In this document: positions 23,896 through 34,613 of the stretch, piece after piece
Numbering within the stretch: the stretch's first letter is position 1
Layout: the number at the start of each line of letters is the position of its first letter
Source: Rhypophila decipiens
Taxonomy: Eukaryota > Ascomycota > Sordariomycetes > Sordariales > Naviculisporaceae
NCBI GenBank assembly: GCA_033297075.1
Contig: MU858267.1
Location: 1 to 59,331, forward strand
Length of the DNA: 59,331 nt
Reading direction: 5' to 3'
Translations under genes and position numbers: made by a program
Notes under the pieces: generated by a model
Databases searched by the model: none
What the model saw: the letters and a program-made list of their open reading frames with translations, nothing else
Told to the model about the DNA's origin: nothing

Positions 23896-24885
23896 TGTAG
23901 GTGAATAATGTCTTGATATGATTGTGGTTGTAGTAAGTAGTAATTGGTATATGTCCTTGTTTGTGTATATGACGCACAAGCGAGAAATACTATTGTTGAG
24001 AGGAAAGGATATGCAACCAGAATTTGCGCCGGGGGAAACAGTCAGGCCTTTAAGAGGAGAAACTGACAACATACAAAAATAGGCAGACACCAACACCTGC
24101 GGTGCGAGTGGTTACATTTTTAGTCGAGGTGCTGTGGCCTGCCTGGAGCTCATGTCGGTACTTTGTCTTGGCTAGACCCAATAAGTAACCAAGTCCACCA
24201 ACTGCATAATTATTTCGTTAGTTCCGGTTTGGGACTGGGACAGGACGGATATGATGTATCAGTTCACGTTAGCAAATATCTGTTCTTTTCACTTTGGCAT
24301 ATCGTATTCACCGTGACACGTGGTTCAAGTAAAGAATGACTGCTTTGAGGATCCTTGTTCTGGAAGAGTCCCTAGGGGGTTGGAATTCGCCTGAAAGTTC
24401 CTTCCCCCTTACTGGCTCTTCTTCTTCGGCGGCCGTGCCTGCTTGCCAGTCGGCCACTTCGTGCCTGTTCGATCAGCTACTTCGCTATTTACTTGAGTGG
24501 TTAGTTCAAGTTAACAAGGACCCCCTTCCTCTGCCCGGAATCGATCTACTGCCTCGACTTCCTCGTTAGTACTGATCCCGAGCCGGATCTGTGACATGGT
24601 AGCTACGGCTTCGGCCCCAGGCAACTAACGAGGGCGAGAAACAATACACAAGTATGTAATTCATTCGGCCTAGTTATATGCGAATGGGGCCACGTGTAAC
24701 GTGTTCTTTCTACCAGTTTTACCAACAACGCGAACAAAAAACACATTACCGGCCCCCGGCCCCAGAACAACTAAAAACCTTTTTCCATCGCCCTCGGCTC
24801 CCAAGCAACAAGCAAAAATGCCAAACAACAACCGACGTACGGCCCCGGCCCCGTCCCCCCTGCCTTCACCCTCATGGGAGGAACC
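23896..24885. other. Intergenic, no supported gene
   Basis: Promoter side of the small helical protein. A short open stretch from an ATG at 24818 (beginning MPNNNRR, Pro/Ser-rich) ends just where the decayed reading frame at 24886 begins, and may be part of the same relic. Confidence 0.4.
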
Positions 24886-25353
24886 ATGACTCCCAGCGCG
24901 CCCGCCGCCGTCGCCAGGGCGTTTGCCCGGGAAACTTTCGGAAACAATAATACAAGCCCGGCTGGCCACAACTAGAAAGTCACCAAAAAGGGCCAGGCCA
25001 AGGCCACGAGAGAAAAGAGAAAGGAGAAGAAGCGGGCAGAGAGGTAGGAGGCCGCTAAGAAGAAGGAGGAAGAAGAGGAAAAGAAGAAGAAGGAGGAGGA
25101 GGTGGAGGAGAAGAAGGAGAAAGAAAAGGAGGAAGCGGAGGCGCTTGCAGCACAGGTCGGTCAAGAGCCTACTACAACCCCAACCCCGTCCGGCGGACAT
25201 CGGCAAGACTCTGGAAATAGCGAGCAAACATATTTCTTCAGTAGAAAGGGCTATAGGCCCTCAACTAAATCTCTTTATCATTGTCTTCTACGTAGTAAAA
25301 CAACATTCAAGCGTATACAACAAGTGAATCAAGCCACAAAAAACGTGTATTAG
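24886..25353 (+). pseudogene. Decayed Lys/Glu-rich protein gene with two in-frame TAG codons
   Basis: Frame from ATG 24886: an N-terminal TPSAPAAVARAFARETFG segment, then GHN-stop (TAG at 24973), KVTKKGQAKATREKRKEKK, a second stop (TAG at 25045), then EAAKKK followed by a long Lys/Glu coil and a Thr/Pro-rich end reaching a stop at 25353. Coding-like amino-acid texture continues across both stops. Both sites fit a CAG (Gln) to TAG change, the CpA-to-TpA transition expected from RIP or deamination. I do not recognise the parent family; a chance low-complexity ORF is the alternative. Confidence 0.35.
25000..25145 (+). repeat. Purine-rich low-complexity tract (GAA/AAG/GGA)
   Basis: Nearly uninterrupted purines on the plus strand. 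They create arginine-, lysine/glutamate- and leucine-rich shadow ORFs in other frames. Part of the relic reading frame described at 24886. Confidence 0.85.
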
Positions 25354-25529
25354 CCACCGTTCTACCAAAGTTCAATGCAGATCCCAGGGGTATCGTATCT
25401 ACGGTACTAGTGGAGGTCATCCCACAAACGAATATCACCATAGGCCCAAATCAAACGCCCTCTCTCCCATTCCTTGCTCACTAGTGCAACAATGCTTCCA
25501 TAGACCCAAGTGGCATATCTCTCGAACTA

Positions 25530-27465
25530 TTATTTCCGGGAAAATGCAAAATGGTGGATATAATTGCCGCGTTGCCCCTGCCATGAAGCAGGTCCTTCGG
25601 AACTGCAAGTCGTGCTCGTCCCGAAAGCCAAAGCCTCGTCGTTCACGCGCCCAAGCTCAGCATGACTCCGATAAACGATATCCAACGTTCTGGTAACGAC
25701 TATGCCAGGGGCAACATTCTCGGCTGGAGTTGCTGGTCTTTCAGGTGGTGTGTCCAGGGGTATGTCGACAAATGTTGAATCTGAAGGTCCCGCGGCAGAT
25801 TCACCCTGGTCGTAATGGAGAGATGAGGAGGGACCGGGGACAGGGCGGGAGTAGTTCATTGTGTGTGAGGTAAAGGGCCGGGGAATTGGCGAGTCTGTCC
25901 GGGGGAGGCTGGTGATTGGAGACGGTTGCTTTGATGGTGAAACCGGCTCGTTCGAGTCGTTCCCGGACACTGATCTTGAGGTTATCCTCTGCGTGGTGAG
26001 CTCATCCAGCAGAATTGATTGGCCACTCTGCGAACCTTGGGCTTGATGGCGATACCCGGAGAGAGAACTGTTCAGCCCGCGAGCTTCAGTTGGCGTGCTG
26101 CGGCGCTGTTGGATCATTACTGTCCAGAGTGGTTCAATCGTCACGAGGCATGCGGAAATGATGGCTAGAGAGAGCTCTAAGGATCCAGCAACGGCGAAAA
26201 GAACTGCATGTGATGATTCTGAGGCAACTGAAGTCAGGCACATGTTGGTTTTAGAATGTGATGAGTTTTTACTAACCAAGGTCAATGGCTGATGGCGAGA
26301 CAATATGGGCAGCGGCGCTAAGACGTAAAGTGGAACAGACAACAACACTTTGAAACTATATATTAGCATGGTCCCGGCACCGGGATAAGTATGATTCCAA
26401 GGCTAACTTACCCGAAACCCAAAGCCAACACACCGTAAACACTAAGACCACTGTTAAGTGGCATTCGTAGCCGAAAGACCGAGGCCAAAGGAAAGGCCCA
26501 TAGCGCAAGATCATTAGCCATGTTAAGGATGGCCAAGAGGAAGCTAAAGATCAAATAGTTCTCGCAGCCCCTTGTGATCTTTTGGTCATACATCCAGAAC
26601 TCTTGTACCGGCGTACAGTGGAGAAAGACGAGGCCAACGCCCAATAGTCCAGAAACACCAAGCCATCCTGCAAGGAAGAGGTTAAAGGTCCCCGTAGATG
26701 GCAGCACAAGAGTTCCGCGGTACTGGTAGGCGATGGAGAGGCAAAGGAACACACGAGTGCCCTGGTAAGCCAAGAGAGCGGCGAAAAGCCACTTTGGCAG
26801 ATCGCTATCAGTATCCGCGGCGTCGACCTTGGATACATCGCCTAGTCCTTGCCGAATTTCTGAGGAGGAAGGAAAAGTTAGTAAAGAACATAGAAAGATG
26901 CCTTAAGGATTGAAAGCAGCCTAAATAGGTGCCATTGGTTTGACGGCCCGAAAAGCAGATGGGTTAAAATGAAAATGAAGGACAGGAGAAAGAAAAGAAA
27001 AAAAAAGAGAGTTCTATCCGCAAGCCCTCTTCTCAGAACCATCATTTGTTGCGAGCCCATGGCGTCTCGCGCAGCCGGGGACAGAAGACCATCCGATCGA
27101 TCGCCATCCTCTCTCGAAGAACTTGCAAATGCTAGACTTACGAAAAACGAAACCCACTTGATGGGCGAGTGTTCCTAACTATGACATAATCATTTAGTAC
27201 ATTTTATCCTCAAGCTGAAGAGAACTAGCGACGAGGAATGAATAGGGCTAGATCTCAGAACCAAGAGCAGACTCATTCTCTTTATGAGAAGGTCAATAAG
27301 TCCTAGAAATAGTTCACTTACAAGCGAAACCACCATCAACGGGTCCTCGGGCCCGAAGGAGCGGGTGACTAGGCCCCTCGTGTACATTCGGGCGCCAACG
27401 AGAATTACGGCCAAAGCCAACAACACGGACGTCAACGTCACCGGAACGGCCGAGCTCGACGCCAT
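25530..27465 (-). CDS. SAT4/rhodopsin-like fungal integral membrane protein
   Basis: Four exons in phase: 27465-27322, 27178-27142 (37 nt), 26859-26412, 26355-25530; 484 residues. The order of blocks matches the fungal SAT4/rhodopsin-like family: a first span SVLLALAVILVGARMY, the EDPLMVVSL block, GFVFQIRQGLG (completed only by the 37-nt exon), YQGTRVFLCLSIAY, the HCTPVQEFW...RGCE block, ILNMANDLALWAFPL, and the last span SLELSLAIISACL. A ~200-residue Ser/Pro/Thr-rich cytosolic tail follows. Seven spans are likely. The intron between the 37-nt exon and the next is unusually long (about 280 bp). The family is of unknown or varied function, sometimes beside biosynthetic or effector genes. Confidence 0.75.
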
Positions 27466-29583
27466 CGCTTCAACGGCAGGGGCGACAGGAAACCGAAGAC
27501 CGAAAAAAGGATACGGCGGCTGCGGGACTGTGAACGACACGAAGCAGGCGAGGTGAGTATGTCTGCGATTGCTGCAAGTTACGGAGTGCCTGAGATTGTG
27601 ATTTAAAAGAGAAAGAGATCTTATCTTGGCAGGAAAGAAAGGCATGGCCAAAGAGCTAGGGCACCCCGCGCCCAAATCATGAGATTGAAACTGGAAGACG
27701 TGCGAAACATGACACCGGCTTACCATTGTTGAGCTGGAAGTAATAAGACTAAAGGTATGGAAGCAACCTGGCAGCAAAGCAATACGGAGCAATCACCACG
27801 CAGAGTTTTGAATTAATTTAAATGATAAAAAAGAAATTTTTTTAAAAAAAAAAGAAATGAACTATACAACTCACCCCCGAACCCTCTTTCCCTCTGAAGC
27901 CCACTTCCCCCAGATCCCTCTTATCCTAGTCAAGGAGCAATTACCACGGGGCGAATTGAATTCGAATGGGAATTGGCCCATCGGGATTCTTGCAGCAGGG
28001 TTGTTACTAGAACTTGTGGTGATGGGCCTTGACCTGGATCGAACCCCCGATGACCCGAACAGCAGCTCAGTGGTTGACAGCTCGGCTACAAGACCAAGCG
28101 CCAATTGTTGGAAACATGGACTGGTAGGCCTGCCTTTATGGCAAGCGGGATGATTTGAGATTGAAAATTGTGTGCTGCTTAATTGGCAGTTGGAGTCTTG
28201 CCTGGCGTGCGGTTTTTGCTCGGGGCTGAGATTGCCGCCGCTCGTGTCTGCCGCTTTGGGAAGTAGCAGGGCTGAGATGAAACAAATCACGACGGCCAGA
28301 CAGAGATTGTCAACAAGACTGTTACCGTTTATGAGAAATTCAATGGCCTTTGAGGCTTTGACCATTGCAGCTGCAAGACTGCCATGTTAATTGCATTTGG
28401 TGAACAATGTTCAAAACTCTGCGGAGAACAACTTTCAGCCTGACGCATAACCCCTTGATCGGTTTCAAACTTTCAATCCTAAAACAATCAAAATAAGTCC
28501 AATATTCTCATAAGATATTTCTTACCCTTGATTTATCTCGATAGTTGTTTATATTCTTCTTGCTTGCTTGATCAAGACCATATCAGTACGTACTTTGATC
28601 GAATACCGGAATTATCAGATAAAGAGGATCGGCGGTAGCTCAAAGTCTTGCGAAGTTTTCCTGAGAGTGAGGGTTTTTTAGGACAGAAGCTTCTAGATTA
28701 TCAACCAAGAACAAGCTGTATAAGAACATTCATCAGTGTTTGCACTGTCTTCTTTATGAACACATCAACGCAAACGAATAAATTGCTCGCTGAGACTCCT
28801 CCTTTGCGGAACGAGATTGGGGCGATGCTGGAAAGGCCGGAAATCCCATCATGGCAAAAAGGAGAACGAACTACTATGGTAACCGGGGCACGAGTTAGAT
28901 GCGCTCAGCCATCACCTCGAAGGCTGTTGGATTTGGAACGACTGGCACGCCGTGAGACAACCCGAAAACCTCCCCCAGACCAACGAATTATGGCCAGGAC
29001 CCTTGAGGCCCGCCATTATCTTAGTCTGCCCACTCTGACGATACGACAAATACAACAGACGACTGTGACGAGTTATCACCAGCAGACGCAGTTCATCCCA
29101 ATAAATGCACAGATCAAGTACAAAAAGTAGCATTCCAAGAACCAGGCCCGACCTTGTATAAGGTTCCATGAAACTACTATCTCGACGCCTCTCTCAAAGA
29201 TGATATAAGAAGTAGGACAAGTTTGGGATGGTCCCTCGCAGATATTGGCAAGGTCCACTCACAACTAATTCCAGGGCTGTGCCTATGGTATGTTGATACA
29301 GGATAGTCGGTATTGACTCAAGTATTCACACCGTCTTTGACCCTCTGACTCTGAAGGGTGACAGAATAGACTTGGTTTAACTTGACGTAACCTAACTTGA
29401 GGAAGTGTCAGATAAAAATGACAATAGTTAAATGAGAATTCAGATAACGACAATAGTACGAACTGGTTCCGATTGTGGATTCAGACGGCGACAATAACAA
29501 CCAGTCACAGTCTGCCAATATCTACCTAGAAATCAGATCGAGAAAAAGAAAATTGAATTGAGACCCCCATGACCGTCTAAAAC
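27466..29583. other. Intergenic, no supported protein gene
   Basis: About 2.1 kb. It contains the tRNA-like relic at 28025-28095 and an AT-rich stretch around 28440-28640. ORFs at 27871-28365 (minus) and 28648-29130 (plus) lack coding texture. Confidence 0.45.
28025..28095 (-). pseudogene. Degenerate tRNA-like sequence
   Basis: On the minus strand a 71-nt stretch begins GGTCTTG and ends CAAGGCC, which pair as a 7-bp acceptor stem with one G-U. At position 8 it reads TAGCCGAGCTG, a match to the A-box consensus TRGYNNARNNG. Near the 3' end it has GGGTTCGATCC, close to the B-box. The T-stem does not pair and no anticodon arm folds convincingly, so it is at best a tRNA pseudogene or tRNA-derived element. 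Confidence 0.3.
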
Positions 29584-29652
29584 ATGATAACATCAGATCA
29601 AGGACGCGTGTTCATCCCCGACTTCGCTGCCCTCGGTCGCGCTGAAACTGGG

Positions 29653-29660
29653 TATAAATA
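29653..29660 (+). promoter_or_regulatory. TATA-like box with CT-rich leader
   Basis: TATAAATA is followed by a pyrimidine-rich leader (29664-29718), then an ATG at about 29729 directly followed by a GTGAGT donor and a candidate acceptor (CACTTAG) near 29791. This is the architecture of a strongly expressed housekeeping-type promoter, but no clear product follows. Confidence 0.4.
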
Positions 29661-30084
29661 TTTCCCTTCCCCTCGCTCAATTCCTCTTCCTCTTCTCTTC
29701 TTCCCCAACCTTCTCGGAGCAGCAAATGGTGAGTTCCGACCGGGCCTTGGGCATATTCCCAGGTTTTCTGGCAGTGGCTAACAAACACTTAGGATTCTTC
29801 CACACTCTCAGTGATTCTTCTTACCTTTGACCGAAAGTACCATCGTCAAAATGGGTCGGGTTGAATCTTCCTCGCTCAAGAAAAGCCATCATCGTCGCCA
29901 TGCAGTTACCGGCCGCTTCTTGCGCCCCCCAAGGGAGCAAACCGTTCTCCTCAAGAAACTCCTCCCCCGTCACGGTGCGGGAATGCTCTACCCTTTCCCC
30001 GGCGGCATCATGCGCATACAAATAGGCGATATATAAATCCCCTGCGCCATCGCCGCAGCTCTAGGCGTCCAGAACGCCACCCAG

Positions 30085-30810
30085 ATGAAAAAGAAAGACG
30101 TCGAGCCCCTCGTCGCGACAATCTTCACCGCGGCAAAGGCCTTTCTCGAGAACCCAGCCACCCCGGCCATCCTCCACCCACCGCCCGCCCTCCAGGCAAC
30201 CATCTCCGCTCTGTCCACCGACCCCGGCACCGGCGGCGGCGCTTCTCTCGGGCCCCTGTCCTTTCTTTTCGGCCTCCGAGGATTTTTGCTCGGCAAACTG
30301 CCTGGCAATCAATTTGTCGGGGTGCCCGCCAATTCGGCTTCCTCCGTCAGCTGGCTGAGGAAAATCTCGTTCGCCGTGTTTGCGGCGCTATTTCTGGTCC
30401 TGCGCTCTGCCAGACTGCGCTGGCACAAAGATCCCCGGCTTTCGTTGAGTGTTGACGAACCCTCGGCACTTCCCCGGGCGATCGATGACTTTAATGCGGT
30501 GGCCGAACGGATCGAATGGGGCGGAATGGAGATGGTTCTCTGGCTGCGAGACTCAGAAATGTGGGTTGACCATCGTAGCGAGGATGAGAAAGATTCCGCT
30601 GGGGCTGAAAAAAGCTCTGGCAAGGTGTTCACGGAGGACGGGGAAGAGGTCATTGGTGTGGAGGAGCTGAACAGACCAAAGCCTGCTGTTTCGTATAAGG
30701 ATATGAAGGCCATCATTCATATGATGGAGGATTTGTCGCTTACCTTGACGTGGGAGTTTCCTGCGAGTGGGGAGGAGGAGGAAGATGATGAGGATGATGT
30801 TATTTCCTAG
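30085..30810 (+). CDS. Hypothetical protein with one membrane-like segment and acidic tail
   Basis: ORF of 241 residues starting MKKKDVEPLV. Features: a Pro-rich segment, a hydrophobic stretch SWLRKISFAVFAALFLVLRSA (about 89-109) that could span a membrane, an ordered-looking region, and a very acidic C-terminus (EEEEDDEDD). The same frame is open upstream from 29827 except for a single TAA at 30034-30036, so the true gene may start earlier with an intron I cannot place, or have an in-frame nonsense codon. I do not recognise the family. Confidence 0.5.
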   Translation: MKKKDVEPLVATIFTAAKAFLENPATPAILHPPPALQATISALSTDPGTGGGASLGPLSFLFGLRGFLLGKLPGNQFVGVPANSASSVSWLRKISFAVFAALFLVLRSARLRWHKDPRLSLSVDEPSALPRAIDDFNAVAERIEWGGMEMVLWLRDSEMWVDHRSEDEKDSAGAEKSSGKVFTEDGEEVIGVEELNRPKPAVSYKDMKAIIHMMEDLSLTLTWEFPASGEEEEDDEDDVIS

Positions 30811-31310
30811 TCCAAGATTTGAGGAAGGTCTGAAGAGTTTCTGGGTATTAGATACCTGTAGATATCTCATTTAGTATATTGTATTATTATCTTCATACCC
30901 GACGTCTTTATGCTCTTCTCTTCATTTCTTGTTTTGGGACCTTGGCGTCCATGACTTTCCGTTATGTTTGTTCTCTTCATCGTGGATTACACAACTTAGG
31001 ACTGCAGGCACCCGTCATGTCCTTTGATCACCGGCCTATATTTGTCTTGTTTTCAGGCTTTTACATTTACATTTACCGTGCAGCGTTCAGCTGTCAACAT
31101 GTGAAGCGTCAGAATCCTATCTTCACATGCAGTCATGTTACTTCCACGGACTCTGGGTCTAATATCCAACCGAAGAAACGCGCGACCGCTAGAACTACCG
31201 TCTCCCTGGCTAAAACCACTGCCTCGGCCTTCAATTTAGGTACTTATTCGCGCTAGTTATGGTATTTATTCAAGCCAGTCAAGGCATCTACAGGTTATCC
31301 AGCCTCAATC
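30811..31310. other. Intergenic between convergent genes, no supported gene
   Basis: 3' flanks of the plus-strand hypothetical gene and the minus-strand UstYa-like gene. A 125-codon plus ORF (30879-31256) has no coding texture. Confidence 0.5.
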
Positions 31311-32318
31311 TTAGCCCTCAAGCCTCGGCACGCCAATCCTATGCTCCTCGGTCCACCGCTGGAGCGCCGCCCAATCATTGCACACCCGGCTCTGCCCGTC
31401 CCCGTACGTGTGCGTGTCCTCGGTGTAGAGCAGTGTGGCATCGGCGTGGCACATGGTCGACTGCCGGAGGCTGTCCAGACAGTGGGTTGCATGGGCGAGG
31501 GGCACGCTGAGGGGGAGACCTTCGTTCAGGTGGTGGATCACGGAACGGAGGATGGTCTTGAGAGTGAGTATGAAATCAGAATTTTGATGGTCCGTTCTGC
31601 AAAGAATGGGGCTGGGCCGCTGGGTAAGCTACCGACTAATCAACTTACCAAGCAGTGTAGCTGATGGTAGCCCGCTACGAGGTAGATGCTCTGTGTTGAG
31701 TTCTTGTAACGCTTCACGCTCGGGGGGAGGAGCTGGGACTGGGACCATGTGTCTTCGAGGGTGACTAGTCCGTCTCCGACTGTTCGATAGGTAGATGTAT
31801 TTTGTCAGCTCTTCCTGGAAACTGCTGGCGTTGTGAAAATGATGACTTGGGGAAAGTATTACTTGGAAAAAGACCAGACCATAGCAGACTGGTCTCGGTC
31901 ATGTTCTCGCCCGAGAATTCCGTCGTCCAATGGAATGGGCGCAGCACTTTTCTGGTTGGTCCTACTAGATAGCCGTGGAAGGCACGTTGTTAGTTAAACG
32001 GTTGCGATCGAACGAGAAGAAAGTGAAGGGAATCCTACAGTAAGTGCCCGATGTCTCACAGCTGTCTTTGGAACTAGCATTGAGCAGATCATGTATATGA
32101 TGCTTGTCTCGCCAGAGCATAACAAGATTCGACAGCATCAACAAGATCAAGACAAGATCTCGGACATGCTTCCACTGAATCCAGGACAAGGACTGAGAAG
32201 ATGGTTGTTGGTGTTCCTGACAATCAAGGAGGACCGCATGCTCGTCTTCATACTTTTCTTCCACTACTTGTTCGTCGTCCATGCTGATGGAAGGAAGCTG
32301 TAACGGTTCATACGACAT
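31311..32318 (-). CDS. UstYa-like (DUF3328) oxidase family protein
   Basis: Four exons in phase: 32318-32039, 31964-31863, 31779-31649, 31556-31311; 252 residues. The N-terminus is cytosolic, followed by one membrane segment HVRDLVLILLMLSNLVMLW. The two hallmark motifs of the family are present: YLVAGYHQLHCL (first HxxHC) at the end of exon 3, and HATHCLDSLRQSTMC with DATL in exon 4 (second HxxHC). The CNDWAALQRWTEEHR end block follows. Family members catalyse oxidative cyclisation or related steps in fungal RiPP and other secondary-metabolite pathways, e.g. ustiloxin UstYa/UstYb. About 2.3 kb away lies a short secreted-peptide gene. No lesion seen. Confidence 0.88.
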
Positions 32319-32791
32319 TTCTATTAGTTGGAAGATATGTAAGTGGACATTTGTCTTAAACGCTGCGAAATTGGCAAAGGAGGGAAGCAATGGAAACTAG
32401 GTTGACAAAAGAGGCATTGACGGACACTAGACTATGAGAGAATTCCCGTGCCCTCCGAGGCCTTCAAGTTGTGAGATCAACGTTCTAATCGTTCGACTCA
32501 GCTTCATATGGAAGGGACTTATGACACAGTGAGAGGCATAACCCGCAAAGCCTATCTGCCGATAACAGGAAATTGAAGTTAATTCTGCCTTGCCATTGGG
32601 GGAAGAATTTGGAAGCCCAACAATGACTTTTGCTCGAGCCGTTACTGGAACTTTCCTTATTCCCGGCCGGCCCATCAATGACAGAGCGTACAGCTGGTCA
32701 CGGTACTGGTGAAGGGTGCCTCAGCCCTACAGACCGTTATATGCAGTGTGTCATGGCTAAAATGAAAATACTGTGACTGCATTTACTGTAC

Positions 32792-33040
32792 ATGGACTTT
32801 TCTCGAACCAACATTCGCCCGGATAAACAGATGGCAATCTATTCACCACCACAACCGATATTCGAGCTGTCTTGTTGCTGTGATGTGCCTACATGTCGCC
32901 GTGATTCATACGTTTCCTCATGTACCTGGGAACCACAAGGCATATGCAGGACCGGGAACTCAGACTGCTGTTGTCTGAAAGACACGGAACGGATAGCATT
33001 TCACGACGACGGTAGCATTGCATGGCCAACACCCTTTTGA
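32792..33040 (+). CDS. Cysteine-rich small ORF (uncertain)
   Basis: 82 residues from ATG 32792, with nine cysteines in about 42 residues (CCC, TC, SSC, IC, CCC pattern). Such density is typical of secreted cysteine-rich peptides, but no signal peptide is encoded in frame and no upstream exon could be placed. It sits between the UstYa-like and GNAT genes. It may be the last exon of a small secreted protein or a chance ORF. Confidence 0.25.
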   Translation: MDFSRTNIRPDKQMAIYSPPQPIFELSCCCDVPTCRRDSYVSSCTWEPQGICRTGNSDCCCLKDTERIAFHDDGSIAWPTPF

Positions 33041-33276
33041 ACAAGTTCTACTTTGTTACGGTTCCTGCTGACAAGCTGCCGTTGTTACCACCACGGTCTA
33101 CAGCAGCATGGATTTCTGGTTTGTGATTGAACTGAACAGAACACAGGAGCATCGGTCTATAAAGTTGACCTTGAGTTCATGTGGCCAAGAAATGTGATTC
33201 AACACCAACTGTGACCCAAGATTACAATCGCCAAGCACACATCATCTCTCACTCTCCTCGCAGCCAATCCTCCATC

Positions 33277-34087
33277 ATGCCACTCCAGCTCGAGCCCGTA
33301 AAGGACGAAGGCGACTTTGCCGAGATCGCCCGCGTGCTCTACACCTCGTTCGGGGAGCCATACAACTCTCTCCGCCAGTGGTTTATTCCAATCCACACCA
33401 CCGTCGAGGCGGCCATGGACGAGTTCTCATACCGGCTCGTCCAGTCGTGGAAGAAGAACCAATCACATGTCCACTGGATCAAGGCCGTCGACACTGACGA
33501 CAACAACAAGATCATCGGCGTGGCCGAGTGGGAGGTTCGCACCGAAACTCACAATCCAGACGAACCCCAAGAGCCCATCGTAGCCTACTGGCATCTCGAG
33601 GGGCCGCGTAGGGAATTCGCGGGAAAGCTTTTGACCAGCCTCAAGGGATTCATGAAGGCTCGTATGACGAGGCCGCATATTGGTAAGCCGGCCCACACCC
33701 AAAAGGTAAAAGGTAAAACAGAAAGAAAGTTTTAACAAGTAACATATAATTACAGAGCTCGAACAACTCGTAGTGCTCCCCACCCACCGTGGCCGAGGCG
33801 CGGGCAAGATGCTCACCGAATGGGGCGTCCAAATGGCCGACGAATTGGGTATCGAGACGTGCGTCGAGTCCGTGCCGTTCGCTGTGCCCTTCTACGAGAA
33901 GATGGGCTACGGAAATGTGGCCGGGCTGGACCCGGAAGTCAAGGTGGACGATGCAGGCGAGGAGTGGAAGGAGTGGGCAGCCGAAGATCTGCGTGTATTT
34001 CTCATGTGGCGGCCCGCAGGCAGGGACTTTCGGGGGGGGGAGGATAGTCTGCGCGGCGTGTCGTCATCAGCCACTGTGTCTGCTTAG
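33277..34087 (+). CDS. GNAT-family N-acetyltransferase
   Basis: Two exons, 33277-33682 and 33756-34087, joined in phase (donor GTAAGC, acceptor TTACAG); 245 residues. The second exon opens with the acetyl-CoA-binding motif A: LEQLVVLPTHRGRGAGKMLT, containing the R/Q-x-x-G-x-G/A signature (RGRGAG). It is followed by the VPFYEKMGY block common in fungal GNATs. The N-terminal half has a central beta sheet (HWIKAVDTDDNNKIIGVAEWEV). The start MPLQLEPVKDEGDF at 33277 is typical of this subfamily. Substrate unknown: a small molecule, amine or peptide is possible given the neighbouring UstYa-like gene. Confidence 0.88.
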
Positions 34088-34613
34088 ATTACTGTTGCGT
34101 GATAGCGGTTGTCGTTGGTGGCACTGGGGGAGGTGGTAGTATTGCGTCCGTCTGCCTGCAATATATGTGATGACAGGGGCGGTTTACCTGATACTTAGGT
34201 ACATTACACCTAGCTGGTGCCTGTCTGGTCTGCAAAGGACGTCCCATAGTCAATGATCATGTCAACCTGTATGCTCGGGATGCTGCTGCACACCGGGCCA
34301 AGTACCATTAGTTGAATTCAATATGGGTGACACTCATTTACTTGTATAACCAATAATGTCTCGTTATCTGTCCGCTCTATGTTCTCTATTGCCTGAAGCG
34401 TGATGCCATTTACATTTACAAGTGCGAGGCGGACTATCTTCATAGACTGACCCATCCACAGCTACACTAGAGAAACTCCCATATTTATTATATGTCCTCA
34501 TCCCTGGAAATATTTTTCTTTTCTTTTACCTGCTCCGGTCAAACCTATCACCAATAGCTCTTTCACTCACAACTTGAACACCAAGACGATAACTCCACCC
34601 CAACCATCTAGCC
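34088..34613. promoter_or_regulatory. Upstream region of the small secreted peptide gene
   Basis: No ORF of note. From about 34480 the sequence becomes CT- and AC-rich with CAAGACGATAACTCCACC just before the ATG, the look of a fungal 5' leader. No confident regulatory site. Confidence 0.4.

Noticed and set aside
24670..25227. Minus-strand ORF with a long leucine/phenylalanine run that mimics membrane spans
   Set aside because: It is the antisense of the purine-rich tract at 25000-25145.
27871..28365. Minus ORF of 164 codons with a hydrophobic N-terminal segment
   Set aside because: Overlaps the tRNA-like relic, no conserved motif, ordinary intergenic composition.
28648..29130. Plus ORF of 160 codons
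   Set aside because: No coding texture or recognisable motif; no promoter or splice signals.
30879..31256. Plus ORF of 125 codons in the convergent 3' flank
   Set aside because: Low-quality composition and no neighbours or motifs to support it.
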